64,000 bases of DNA. Origin: Grifola frondosa. Lineage: Eukaryota > Basidiomycota > Agaricomycetes > Polyporales > Grifolaceae. This document shows, piece by piece, positions 12,034 to 21,379 of the stretch (positions within the stretch are counted from its first letter, which is position 1; each line of letters starts with the position of its first letter). Made by a program: the position numbers and the translations under genes. A model generated the notes under the pieces. It was not told the origin of the DNA, searched no databases, and worked only from the letters and a program-made list of their open reading frames with translations. Where the stretch lies: positions 1,054,001-1,118,000 of the forward strand of contig LUGG01000019.1 of assembly GCA_001683735.1 (NCBI GenBank), given 5' to 3'.

Positions 12034-12330
12034 CTACAACTCCAACGAATTCCCGCGTGTGCGGTCGTCCTCGTGCAGCTCGTGTACCTCCGCATGTTCC
12101 TGCGGCAGCGCCGGCGGCACGGATGGGGCCTCGTCACGCACGACGCCCAGCTCGTCCGGGCCGACGTGCTCGGCAGTCTCTGTGAGCACGTAGATGCGCG
12201 TCCGGCGGCGATAGCGCGTGTACTGCGCGCAGCGGGTTCAGCAGGGACCTGGCGGGGACAATGGAAGAGAAATACGGACGCGCGCGACGCACCTTGCCCA
12301 TGACGCCGTATATCCACCCGTCCGGATCGT
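12034..12330 (-). pseudogene. Captured 3' end of an unrelated gene (last two exons)
   Basis: On the minus strand a clean exon pair is visible. The upstream exon ends DDPDGWIYGVMGK (12293-12330). A 70-nt intron follows (12223-12292, donor GTGCGT, acceptor GCGCAG). The last exon (12034-12222) encodes YTRYRRRTRIYVLTETAEHV and then an acidic tail ending RGNSLEL and TAG. The basic run after a short hydrophobic stretch followed by an acidic tail suggests a cytoplasmic C-terminus, but I do not recognise the family. Homology to any longer gene stops at about 12330, where DUF6533 sequence begins on the other strand. This is therefore a fragment joined by a rearrangement. Confidence 0.5.
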
Positions 12331-12533
12331 CCATTCCCTCGGTGCCCCCTCTCGACCACGAGCTCTCGTTCTCTGCCATCGATCCGGATTCCTTGGACGA
12401 TCAGGGAGCTGATGGAGAGAATGCAGACAAAGATGAGGACGTTCTAGGCGATGAGGAGGAAATGTTGTCAGGTCAGGCAAGCATTCATGAGCCATCTGAA
12501 GCGGAAGCCGGTCCATCTAGAATCAGGGAGTAG
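12331..12533 (+). pseudogene. DUF6533 gene, C-terminal tail fragment
   Basis: Only the acidic tail of the last DUF6533 exon is present: LDHELSFSAIDPDSL, then a Glu/Asp-rich stretch, and the conserved end AEAGPSRIRE with TAG at 12531-12533. Identity to the complete paralogues begins abruptly near 12331, at the junction with the captured minus-strand exon. No promoter or upstream exons are present. Confidence 0.75.
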
Positions 12534-13130
12534 GACTACGATATGTTCTCGGTATGTGCTCTTACGTCACTGTCTCGGATGTGGTAATGCTGACTGCAGA
12601 ATGAAAATCTATCATGCATGCAGGAAATCGAGTACGCCTGGCGTCCGGAATGGCTCTTAATTGTTTTCTTGGAATATCTTTCATGTCGTAATTTATAAAG
12701 GGTCTGCCGCAGATGGTGCGCTAAACCACCATTACTGCGATACACTTATCTATTTCCTATTTTCGCGGGAGAACCGATAGATTAGCACCACGGACACGTC
12801 CACCATATTTGCAGTGCTGCGTGTCTCCGTGTTGCCAGCTGTGCACTCTGATGGATCCATATGTCTGAGTTCTCGATGGGGTGCGTGCGAAAACTAAATC
12901 GGACTCGAGCACGCCGAGAGTGTTGTCCGACGTGTGCAGGACCTGAACTGGTGAACCTGAACGCGGGCGCGAGGTGAATGGTTGCGCATGGGCCGAGGAG
13001 ATGTGAACTGGGGTACCTGTCCTGTTCTTATACCCGGCGCGTTGATGCACCCACACGGATGTGAGGAGTGTTTCTTCTTTCAATAATTTGTTGTGTGCGT
13101 ACTTAGTATTGTCAAGCAGGAACGGTTGAC
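12534..13130. repeat. 3' flank block, class A (copy 1)
   Basis: This sequence recurs after the DUF6533 copies at 20711-21330, 27984-28560 and 38870-39380. Landmarks are GCAGAATGAAAATCTATC-like DNA followed by a TGCATGCAG repeat, and the GTGCACTCTGATGGATCCA segment near 12839. It has open frames on the minus strand but no recognisable motif. It probably contains 3' untranslated sequence of the DUF6533 gene and the end of the convergent TBC gene. Confidence 0.6.
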
Positions 13131-13249
13131 TGGAGCATGGAGCGATACGGAATCAGGCGCTGATCCGGTCCCAGAACTCAAATCTTCTTCAATGTATGTC
13201 TGCACTAGTTCTGTTATTCACAAAGAGCTCACGACGGTTCCGTATGTGT

Positions 13250-14590
13250 CTTCTAATGTGTGGGAAAACGGACTCTAATTCGCGAAATGGAAGCCGCACT
13301 AAGCTATTTACATGTTGAGCAAGGAAGTCCGAGAAAATCCAAATTTGCAGCTTCTGGTGCTTGATTCCTGAGCGGCGACGCCATATACTTACATCCATAC
13401 CTACGGCCCATCCGTACTACCTGGGTTTGGGCTTAAGCTGTTTGTCCCTGAGCCGCGCCATCGCGGAATCATTGAAAATAAATGGGCACATACTCATTGT
13501 TCCGATCGGACTGAGGATCCTTACATTGAGTTCCAGGTTTTGATCAGAACTCGTTTCGTATGTGCGGATGTACACTACGGAGTATTGGTGTATATGAAGA
13601 ACAGGGAGAGTAACGTGCAAACAAATGGCAGTGAAATGACGACGTACGGGACCGATACGTTTGTCACCTATGATGAACACGCGATGTAGGATCTTGCTGG
13701 ATATAGTGGAGCAGCCTAGCAGACGTGGCGAGATCTGTATAAATCGTCATCTCACGCGGCTCACCTATTTTCAGCAGCCGCACATTGTGTGATCGATAGA
13801 GCTCTGGATCCTTGGGCGAAGACCTATGCACACCGTCAAATATGGCATTAATCCAGGCACGACGCAAGATTTGTGGTGTCTTCAGGATACTTCTCTCGAT
13901 CTCCGACCGTGCAGGATCTTCAAGAGGTAGGGAGCAAAGTGCGTATGGTATATGCTAAATCATCAACAATCAGAAGGGCTATGACAACCAGCGTACCGTG
14001 CACCAGATAGAACGTCGCCCCAGTCTGGCGGAAGCTCATGTTAACACGGTCTAGAACGCACGGACGATAGCACGCACCTCAGTCAATACCTTCCCTGTCA
14101 CGATATATTCGATAAAGCACCCTCGGGATCTCAACTTTCAATCCTGGTGTTGCACTACTGAAGTCCGAAAGCCGACCCTATCCTCATATCTTCTGTGAGC
14201 TGAGCCACGAGAATAACTACGGGACCTTGCTCGCGGAGGTTGGTGGACGCCGATGCCGACGCCGACTTCTTGTGTGATTGGGAGCCATTCGAAACTGCAG
14301 CGTCGTCGTCCAGATGTTACGCCGTGCAAGCAAGAATAGCACGGCGGCCACGGCGGCCATGGATCGAAAATTGATGGAGTCACCTTGTTATAGGCGCCAT
14401 CTACGAGTACTGCGTCATCAAAAGGTTCAGACCCTCTTTTGCGATGTAAAACCTGCACTTACAGGCACGGGATGTCGAAGTGTTAAAACGTTGGTGAACG
14501 CCGGACGGAAAGACGGAGAAGAGAGCGTTGTGCTCGAGTCTGCGACTGTGTACTCGGAGGCGGCGAGGGAGTCGTGCACAGGAAGCTATG
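13250..14590 (-). pseudogene. TBC/RabGAP gene, 5' part only
   Basis: Minus-strand sequence homologous to the 5' third of the TBC copies. The promoter-proximal exon carries SAHRRYEDRVGF (about 14170-14215). After an intron comes the segment with YLVHGTLVVIALLI (about 13965-14020), followed by INAIFDGVHRSSPKDPELYRSHNVRLLK (about 13770-13850). The catalytic TBC core with the Arg and Gln fingers is absent, and the sequence passes directly into class A flank. Frame breaks are present (stop after IVRAF). This is a truncated unit. Confidence 0.45.
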
Positions 14591-14599
14591 TTGCGGCGT

Positions 14600-14626
14600 C
14601 AGAAAATTAATATAATTAATTTTCTG
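14600..14626. repeat. Perfect AT-rich inverted repeat, 12-bp arms
   Basis: Arms CAGAAAATTAAT (14600-14611) and ATTAATTTTCTG (14615-14626) are exact reverse complements around a 3-base ATA spacer. It lies between the TBC 5' remnant and the divergent-promoter element. The other promoter copies do not have it. It could form a cruciform or be the footprint of a small mobile element. There is no terminator evidence. Confidence 0.85.
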
Positions 14627-14673
14627 CAGCTAGGTGTCAGAGACCATTATTAATCGCAATTAGAACGCACACG

Positions 14674-14689
14674 ATCACGATAACGTGAC
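14674..14689. promoter_or_regulatory. Divergent-promoter inverted repeat, degenerate copy
   Basis: GATCACGATAACGTGA is a diverged version of the element GCGTCACGGTAACGTGACGC, which occurs in the same position in seven other units. It is followed by the usual CTGATCGACATTGATCGA segment. The left arm has lost its CpG and one base of symmetry. Confidence 0.5.
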
Positions 14690-14789
14690 AAGCTGATCGA
14701 CATTGATCGAGTCTCAACTTGAACTCCACGCACCAACACACCACTTGGATCCTCTCCATCGCGCCTAGGTCATCGTCCGACGAATTATT

Positions 14790-15260
14790 TTTTGCAGTCG
14801 ACATCATACATCTGCCTGAGTCACACCGGCTGCAGCGATAGTACTCCCAGGCCAGTACTCCGCGTCTGTTATCATCTGCAGGACCCGCGCAGCCTACATC
14901 CAGCTTTTCTCCATCCTTCACGCTCCATCAGAACGCATGGATCATCATTCTGTACATTTCCCACTGCCTCCCCGTATGACTGTGCTTTCCAAACACTCTT
15001 CCCAAATCCTCCACCAGGCGAGGCCATCCAGTGAGAATTACGACATTCCTGCCAGGAGCATCCTCATGCACTCGATTGTGGATCCCAACACTTGCTTGAC
15101 CGCGGAGGAAATAGGACAGGCTTCTGTTGATGGGGGCGTCAAAGGGGAAAAAAGGTACGAATCACCACGTTGAGCGACAGGCGGAGCTCTGGCACCTGAA
15201 TCGCGCCGGGCTAGGAGCGCGAGTGGACGGGCGGCGAGGGCACGAGCGACGATGATATAC
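14790..15260 (+). pseudogene. Conserved unknown module L (copy 1)
   Basis: This module lies directly beyond the divergent promoter in several units. It is recognised by SILMHSIVDPNTCLTAEEIGQASVD-like coding (about 15052-15125) and a run of four to six A after GGGG, followed by GGTACGAA (about 15148-15160). Equivalent strings in other copies read SILTALHSIVERN and LTTEEMGQ. The helical SILTAL..LTTEEMGQ core must have been coding. The frame is broken between this core and the upstream Leu-rich part in every copy. I do not recognise the family. Confidence 0.35.
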
Positions 15261-15419
15261 TCCAGGAAAATGATGACTCATGAGGAAGATTCATAGCGAC
15301 AAATGCTACACCTTTCTGATACTCTCCTTCATTATGTCTCCCTTGCTTTCGTGGTCATCACTTGCATTTGTCGTTGATATACCAGTTGCACGAGGACACT
15401 CACCGTATTGACCTATCTC

Positions 15420-16285
15420 ACGTGTAGTTGTAATCCGCAATCATACCGCACCTGCATCTATGCACCACCCCTCCCGCCCCCAACGCTCGCGTTCTACTGC
15501 GTTCGTATATCATCACTATATTGTTACATCGGATCTCATTGATATCGTCCTGCCCGCCGTATCCAGTCACGACACAGCATGCAGGTACTACTGTACATAC
15601 TCGTCTTGACTGCGGTCCAGCGCGAACATGTCCAATCATTGTTTGACCTCTTCCTTTCCGTCTCGCGCTCGAGTACCTTGCTTCAGGTTGGAAGGAAGCG
15701 ATCGACATACTTCTTGCATTTGTTAGTCCATGACTGGCCTAAATCGACATCTTACACATCGTTGAATTTTCCACAGGCCGGCCTATTGTCCACTGTCCTC
15801 TCTATGAAAGCCTGGAGAAATGGCGTGCTCGGAATCCTGATGCTTCTACCTTCGCACCTTCAGGTTCCTCTCGCCTTGTTTCCTAGTGGACCGAGGATCT
15901 TGCGGAACGCCACCGCCATCGTTGTGACGGTCCTGCCACTGCTGTCCCCGACCCTCACCATCATATCTTCCAATCCTCCGCCCGTAACTGCTTCTACAAG
16001 TCTTCACAAGGATTTGACTTCGTGCTCATGGTGGGTATCATATCGCCTGATGTCATCGGCTCTGGAGTCAAATTGCATCGCATCGTCCCTGCCAATCATA
16101 TCAGACTTTACTTCTATCAGGTCGCTCTCAGTTGCCTGCGATTTTTCGATCTGACCCACATACTACAGCTGGCGGGAACAAGAAAGAGAGTCTGCTCATT
16201 CCTGAACAAGCCGTTTGCCATCTACTGTTACATCCCGTCCGCATGTGGTGCGCTGAAGATGGATGACGATTTGCCCTAGATTACG
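15420..16285 (+). pseudogene. DUF6535 gene, internally deleted
   Basis: DUF6535 is an agaricomycete family with several transmembrane helices and no known function. Visible here are VHDWPKSTSYTSL, an intron acceptor CCACAG near 15775, and GLLSTVL. Then, after a deletion of roughly 330 bases relative to 59290-59650, come WRNGVLGILMLLPSHLQVPL and TLTIISSNPPPVTASTSLHK. The deletion removes the first two membrane helices. The following segment (16022-16279, PDVIGSGVKLHRIVPANHI onward) is conserved after the DUF6535 copy at 59853 and may be its C-terminal part. It includes an in-frame TAG after MDDDLP. It is a pseudogene. Confidence 0.65.
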
Positions 16286-16289
16286 ATAG

Positions 16290-17390
16290 AGCCTGTTTCC
16301 GCCACATCGCCGTGCGTTATGAGCTGCTACGACGCATCCTTCGTCACCGTGCCGACGACCTCGGTAATTTGCGTTAAACGTGGACCCACAACCACGGTAT
16401 CAAGTCCGTCACTTCCGCACTCAGTCTTACCCTCGGTAAGCTGAAGAAGCTCAATACGGGAGACCAGAAGTACCACGCGGACCAGCTGTGTATTTTGCGG
16501 TGCTTGGATACGCTGTGGGGTCCCATCGGAGATCATGAAGTCGAGTATCCCGCGACGGCGAGATTACTTGATGGTCTCTGGGAGATGTTTCTGGGTCGGT
16601 TCGATAGGAGACGGCATAAAGTGTGCAACATATTCCCGCAGATCACGCGCAATGGTGCGTTCGATCTTCTGCCTAGCTGTTATGTTCGATCGCGGGTTGC
16701 ACCAATGCAGATCTCCCACTCAATTCATTCATAAGCGCTCTCCTGGCTCATGTTGTGGAGAGCTCCATATTCCGGGACTGATCTGGCAGGTCTGCAAGTC
16801 AAACTTCGGAGAATCTGCCGTCCCTCGACGACGAATAGATCCACAATCAAACCCGCCAAATACTTTCTCTTCGGGAGTATCTCGAGACAACCGAGTCCAA
16901 AGCGCGCGCCGCGTACTGGTTCGTGCGCGACATGAAATGGCAGACAAATCCTGCTTGTCGCGCAGACCTTCCCCGGGCTGATCGCTGCGCCGAACGGCTG
17001 CGCTGTCATGTTGCGGAGGGCGTCGGAGGCGAGAGTCGCGGAGCTTACGGACGAACATTGGGAATTGCTGGGCGAAATTTATGGGATCGATCGCAGGATG
17101 ATGTAGGACGACCTCGCGCCTTTGTCGGCCATGCCGGATTCTAGTGCTCAGCTTGAGGCATCAGGTGCGTTCAATTCGGCTGTTTGGGTGTTCTAAATTC
17201 TTACTTGGCTCTATATGGGCAGATTTTGAAGAAGCGGGTTGAATATACAGGCCCACCGCTGCCTCAGAATTCAATGGTACGATGGGGAAAATGCCACAGG
17301 GTCAGTATGAATGCGAAGGAGAAACGGGCCGTGCCGCTGCCGTCGTCTCCTCCCCTTCAGAGGACGAAGAATGTCTCGAACTCGATGTAA
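16290..17390 (+). pseudogene. Unknown coding stretch, unique in the window
   Basis: A long coherent reading frame continues from the DUF6535 tail: YELLRRILRHRADDLGNLR, a TAA at 16375-16377, then TSALSLTLGKLKKLNTGDQK and LCILRCLDTLWGPIGDHEVE up to about 16652. An intron follows (GTGCGT..TGCAG, about 16653-16711). Downstream come FISALLAHVVESSIF with a TGA, WFVRDMKWQTNPACRAD, then in another frame FPGLIAAPNGCAVML and ARVAELTDEHWELLGEIYGI with TAG (17105-17107), and after a further intron ILKKRVEYTGPPLPQNSM. Several scattered stops in an otherwise protein-like sequence show a decayed multi-exon gene, possibly the C-terminal half of the DUF6535 gene. No domain is recognised. Only this unit keeps it. 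Confidence 0.4.
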
Positions 17391-17780
17391 GGTGAAATGC
17401 AGCATGCAGAGACGGTCAGAACTCGATATACAACTGCTTAGTACTGAGAAACGCGAAGCGCTCCAGAGAACTTGAATAAATAGGAGACTCTGAAAATCTG
17501 TAGTTCAATGTCGTGGTGACCTGAGATCCTCAATCTTCGTTGCGTTTAAGCATGTTTGGATGTTCTCGAGCTGTTCTCGATCTTCCAACATAAAAGGTAC
17601 CTTCGAGTCCATGGGGAACCCTGCGCACCGATCTATCAATGAATCATCCGGGTGATCTGTAAATGCGATAGCAGTGGTCTTCACTATGCCCTGTCTCTGT
17701 GTGCAGAGATACAGAGAAGAGCGCCACGGCTAATGAAAGCAGCTTGATAGATCATCGCGTTAATCTTACGCGTCTGCGGC
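17391..17780. other. No gene seen
   Basis: About 390 bases between the unknown coding stretch and the next divergent-promoter element. It contains no motif I can support. Confidence 0.4.
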
Positions 17781-17783
17781 GAC

Positions 17784-17803
17784 GCGTCAGGGTAACGTGA
17801 CGC
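17784..17803. promoter_or_regulatory. Divergent-promoter inverted repeat
   Basis: GCGTCAGGGTAACGTGACGC. Arms GCGTCA(C)G and CGTGACGC flank GTAA; here one arm base is changed. The context matches the other copies: GATCGATC follows directly. No TBC gene survives to the left, so this element is orphaned. Confidence 0.6.
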
Positions 17804-17959
17804 GGTGATCGATCTTGAGTCAAGTTTGACTCTAGCAGTACTCCTAGTGGTCCACAGCTGCCTGACTCCCTTTCTTTTCGCTCTCACGGTCGCACCCTGC
17901 CCTTGCAAAGTTGTCGTCTCCTGCTACGAATAAAATTTGCGGCTGAGACTTGATCCCAG

Positions 17960-18960
17960 CCGTCAGTTCTGCGCCCATACCTGGCTCATTGATGTTCTCA
18001 CAATATTGATACTGTCTGCCTCTTGAAGCTGTCCCATCTACGAGCTCTTGTCGACCCAGCAGTGCTGAACTGGATCGTCAGCGATTACAAGCGAGCAAAC
18101 ACACAAGATAGCGACACGCCTCTGGCCGCAGTGTCGGTGATCTAGCTTCGCGAGGTGTACAAATGGTGCCTGCCTCTTCGACTCTCCAGATCATACCTCG
18201 ATCGCGCACTGTAGAAGATGGTCGCCACGGGTGCCGCCACCGGGATCGTGCCAGAGGTCCGCAATCCATCAGAGACTGCCGCAGGAATGATACACCGGAC
18301 CCTCCACACTGCACGCTCACCTGGCGCAGACCTGTTCCCTGCTCCGAGCATCGAGTCAGCCACAGAAGCGTCGTGTTCGCGCGGCGGCTCTCCGTGCTCG
18401 CCATGCTCGAGTTTCACCACGCGTTGTCGACCAGACATTCTTCGCCTCTTTGCGACGAGCTTTGTTCTTCGAATCGCACGCTCCAGTCGTTCCTGGATAT
18501 CTAGTGGGTCGTGGATATCCTCACATTGTTTGACGCGCTGGAGCTGCACGACGTCCGCTGGCTGCGTGTGCGCGAGAACCTTCGCGGTACTTCGCTTGCT
18601 ATACATATTATTGCGATCCGGCGGGGCATTCTGCCATCCGCAGTGGACACCGCACATCTGTCAATACGTGATTATTTGGTGCTGGCGAACGTGCAACTTG
18701 GACTGGTCCTCGCTACTGGTCTCTGTATCTGAGCTACCAAACCTACCGTAGCTGATACACAGCCTGCGCTGCGACTTCTTCCGACGTACCCGTTCAAGTA
18801 TTGGTTGCTTATCCACTGCCGTCGTCTCGAACAGGTTCGTACTGTTGTATCAGCGGGTGTGCATGACAGTCAGCATTTTACCTATTGCCCATCATCCTAA
18901 TGTTCCGAACAGCGCGTGTTGCGATAGTGCGAAATAATGCATCCCGACTCCGCTAAAAAC
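17960..18960 (+). repeat. DUF6533 upstream block W (copy 1)
   Basis: A roughly 1-kb block recurs before every DUF6533 gene. It begins with a hydrophobic-coding segment (TWLIDILTILMYCLPLEAVP in the copies at 30635 and 51475) and continues through a GC-rich stretch at 18160-18500. It ends with the highly conserved stretch from about 18590 (CTTGCTATACATATTATTGC) to 18930. The last part shows an open plus-strand frame (SLAIHIIAIRRGILPSAV) and a long minus-strand frame. It probably derives from a decayed gene plus the DUF6533 promoter. No motif identifies the gene. Confidence 0.5.
18142..18657 (-). CDS. Open frame of 171 aa on the minus strand, unknown
   Basis: Uninterrupted minus-strand frame rich in charged residues: IHDPLDIQERLERAIRRTKL, VAKRRRMSGRQRVVKLEHGE, REHDASVADSML. 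In the homologous blocks at 25700-25890, 36590-36890 and 43820-44060 the same frame is recognisable (IHDPPDIREQLDSAVRETEL, VAERRRTS) but has a stop in the same place after QRAV. This makes the frame a candidate real exon with coiled-coil character. It may equally be the shadow of an out-of-frame plus-strand gene. No family is recognised. Confidence 0.25.
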   Translation of the reverse strand: MCGVHCGWQNAPPDRNNMYSKRSTAKVLAHTQPADVVQLQRVKQCEDIHDPLDIQERLERAIRRTKLVAKRRRMSGRQRVVKLEHGEHGEPPREHDASVADSMLGAGNRSAPGERAVWRVRCIIPAAVSDGLRTSGTIPVAAPVATIFYSARSRYDLESRRGRHHLYTSRS

Positions 18961-18966
18961 CGTGTA

Positions 18967-18974
18967 GATATAAG
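18967..18974 (+). promoter_or_regulatory. TATA box of DUF6533 copy at 19037
   Basis: GATATAAG exactly 70 bp upstream of the ATG. The same octamer at the same distance precedes the copies at 37182 and 44608, and one-step variants precede the others. Confidence 0.65.
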
Positions 18975-19036
18975 AGCAGGACCTCTCTGTCTCTGTGAAC
19001 GTATTGAATCTCACGTTTTCCTGAGCACCTCACTTT

Positions 19037-20544
19037 ATGTCCTCCGCTGTCAGTGCCGCAGACCTCCAGCAAAAGTCAGTGACTCTTACCGCAATCTTTT
19101 CCCATCTAATATATCCTATCATACAGTTCCATAGGAATATGTTGCGCTGTATCCGCAACCGGTCAGTGATTCACGTATGGTCTCCAGTCAATTGTTCATC
19201 CCTATTTGTTGCAGCTCTTCTGGTGTATGAGTACCTCATCACATTTGATCGTGAATACCGACTTGTATGGAAGCGTCAATTTTCAGTGGCCACCTTACTT
19301 TTCTTGCTCGCAAGGTATCCTTTGCCTCTATCCTACATTCTTAGCCTTCCAACGATAGATCCACTGTCAACAAGAGTACAGACCTCATCCGAATCCTGCA
19401 GACTATTTTTGCTTACTCATTATTTCCAGACCTGTTCTGCATTGATTTGGTTAACCACAGCTTTGGAGGTGCTCTTCTATTGCCTTGTGGTCGGTGAGTA
19501 GCCATCCGATATTCTGACTTCTGACTAGCCATTAATATTCTATGAAGCCTTCTCAGCTCTCCGAGCATATGCCCTGTCTGGTCGTCGATGGCAAATGGCT
19601 TCATTAATATTCGTCATGGCACTGGTTCCTTTCGGCATCGACCTGGTGAGCTCTGGCCTCCACATTGAGCTTGGCATTTAATTGAAGTGCCACACATACT
19701 TCTAGTTCGCAGATGTGCGGAAAGTGGTGGTTGTAGCTCCACCTCCCTTCAATTGTACATCAGACTATTTGATATCACCGGAGCTATACAACATGTCAGT
19801 GAAATTTCATCGATGTCATTGAAACTCGTTGACTCAATCCGTTTGTCATATAGATGTATGCAGTGCAGTTGGCATCATCGTTTGAGTGGTCTGCTCACGC
19901 AATAATTCCAGTGGCATATGTACGGCGTGCGACAACAATCACCTCGGAAATACTTGTTCTTGCAGTGACTGTACACCAAACATACTGGCAAAGACGAGCT
20001 GCCGCTGAAGCCAACCTCCGCACTCCATTGCACACGGTGATCTTGAGGGACGGTCAGTTTCCCAGTTCATGCTCAGTATATGCTCCCATTTATCATGCTC
20101 AATCAGGTACGGTATACTTCTTGTGCGTTATCATTTGTCAATGCAGACCCGCATCATTTGACAACGGTGCATTTCATAGAGTGCTGTTGTTGATGAATGT
20201 TGCAGATATTGTATTGCTATATCTGGGAGATATATTTGTAGGGAACATTGTCTCATCGCTACCAACCCTAACTCACGGGGATCATGTACCGCCATCAGGA
20301 ATCCGGCTCGTACATCAGTATTTTCACCGATCCGTCAGTGACTGCAATTAATCGCTCGTCGTTTGATTTGTATTGATATTCATTTTGTCACAGAATAACA
20401 GCAATTATCATCTCACGATTCATGCTCAATCTCCGCGGGTCGATGCATCCCAATGCGGCACCGAAGATGCAAGCCGCCCATCCTTTGTGCGCTCCATCCA
20501 GTTTGCGACTTTCATCGAACCCCTCGGTGCCCTCTCGACCATGA
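19037..20544 (+). CDS. DUF6533 membrane protein, truncated tail (315 aa)
   Basis: Exons: 19037-19074, 19127-19161, 19215-19375, 19430-19493, 19548-19645, 19706-19798, 19854-20052, 20107-20122, 20180-20237, 20299-20333, 20394-20544. All ten introns are 52-61 nt with GT..AG ends. The DUF6533 signature YEYLITFDREYRLVWKR is encoded in exon 3. The hydrophobic helices (LLFLLARYPLPL, ALEVLFYCLVV, SLIFVMALVPFGIDL, ILVLAVTVHQ, LLLMNVADIVLLYL) and the last helix (PITAIIISRFMLNLR) are intact. One base is missing after LNLR (CGCGGGTCG against CGCGAGGTCG), so translation runs about 36 residues in a foreign frame and stops at TGA 20542-20544. A second base is missing at 20530. The acidic tail (otherwise to 20710) is lost. 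DUF6533 proteins are predicted multi-pass receptor-like membrane proteins of unknown function. This copy could still make a membrane protein without its tail. Confidence 0.75.
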
Positions 20545-20710
20545 ACTCTCATTCTCTGCCATCGATCCGGGTTCCTTGGGCGAGCAGGGAGGCGATGGAT
20601 GGAACGAGGACGAGGACGTGTTAGGTGATGATGAGGAAGCGTTGTCAGGTCAGGCCAGCATTCATGGGCCGACTGAAGCGGAAGCCGGTCCGTCTATAGT
20701 CAGGGAGTAG

Positions 20711-21340
20711 GACTGCGATATGTTTTCGGTGTGTGCTCTCTCGTCACTGCCTCGTATGTGCTAATGCTGGCCGCAGAATAAAAATGTATGATGCATGCAG
20801 GAACTGGAGTACGTCTGGCGTGTGGCATCGCTCTTAGTTGTTTTCTTGGACTATCTTTCGCGTCGTAATTTATAAAGATCTGGCCCAGACCATGCGCTAA
20901 ATCACCATCACCGGACACTCTTACATATTTCCTATTTTCGAGGGAGAACCGATAGATTAGCACCACGGACACGTCCACCATATTTGCAGTGCTGCGTGCC
21001 TCCGGGCTCCCAGCTGTGCACTCTGATGGATCCATATGTCTGAGTTCTCGATGGGGTGCGTGCGAGAAACCAAATCGGACTCGAGCACGCCGATAGTGTT
21101 GTCCAACGCGTGCAGGCCCTGAACGTGGTGGACTTGAAGGCAGGCGCGAGGTGAACGGTTGCGCATGGACCGAGGAGATGTGAACTGGGGTACCTGTCCT
21201 GTTCTTATACCTGGCGCGCTGATGCACTCACACGGATGTGGGGAGTGTTTCTTTTCTTAATAATTTGTTGTGTGCTACTTAGTATTGTCAAGCAGGAACG
21301 GTTGGAAGCCGCATTAAGCTATTTACACGGTGAGCAAGGG
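20711..21340. repeat. 3' flank block, class A (copy 2)
   Basis: Close match to 12534-13130, 27984-28560 and 38870-39380, including GTGCACTCTGATGGATCCAT near 21013. It separates the DUF6533 stop from the convergent TBC gene. The 175-residue minus frame here (20700-21227) is shared with the related blocks only in pieces and carries no motif, so I do not call it a gene. Confidence 0.55.
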
Positions 21341-21379
21341 AAATCCGAGAACATCCAAACTTGCAGCCTGGTCCTTAAT

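Noticed and set aside
13770..14020. Match of the VHGTLVVIALL segment to the N-terminal HEAT region of TOR kinase
   Set aside because: Only a short HG(S/T)L-type string is similar. The following LYRSHNVRLLK part does not fit, so I left the segment unnamed.
20700..21227. Minus-strand open frame of 175 codons after the DUF6533 gene
   Set aside because: The related class A blocks break the frame in different places and the start lies over DUF6533 antisense. There is no family signal.
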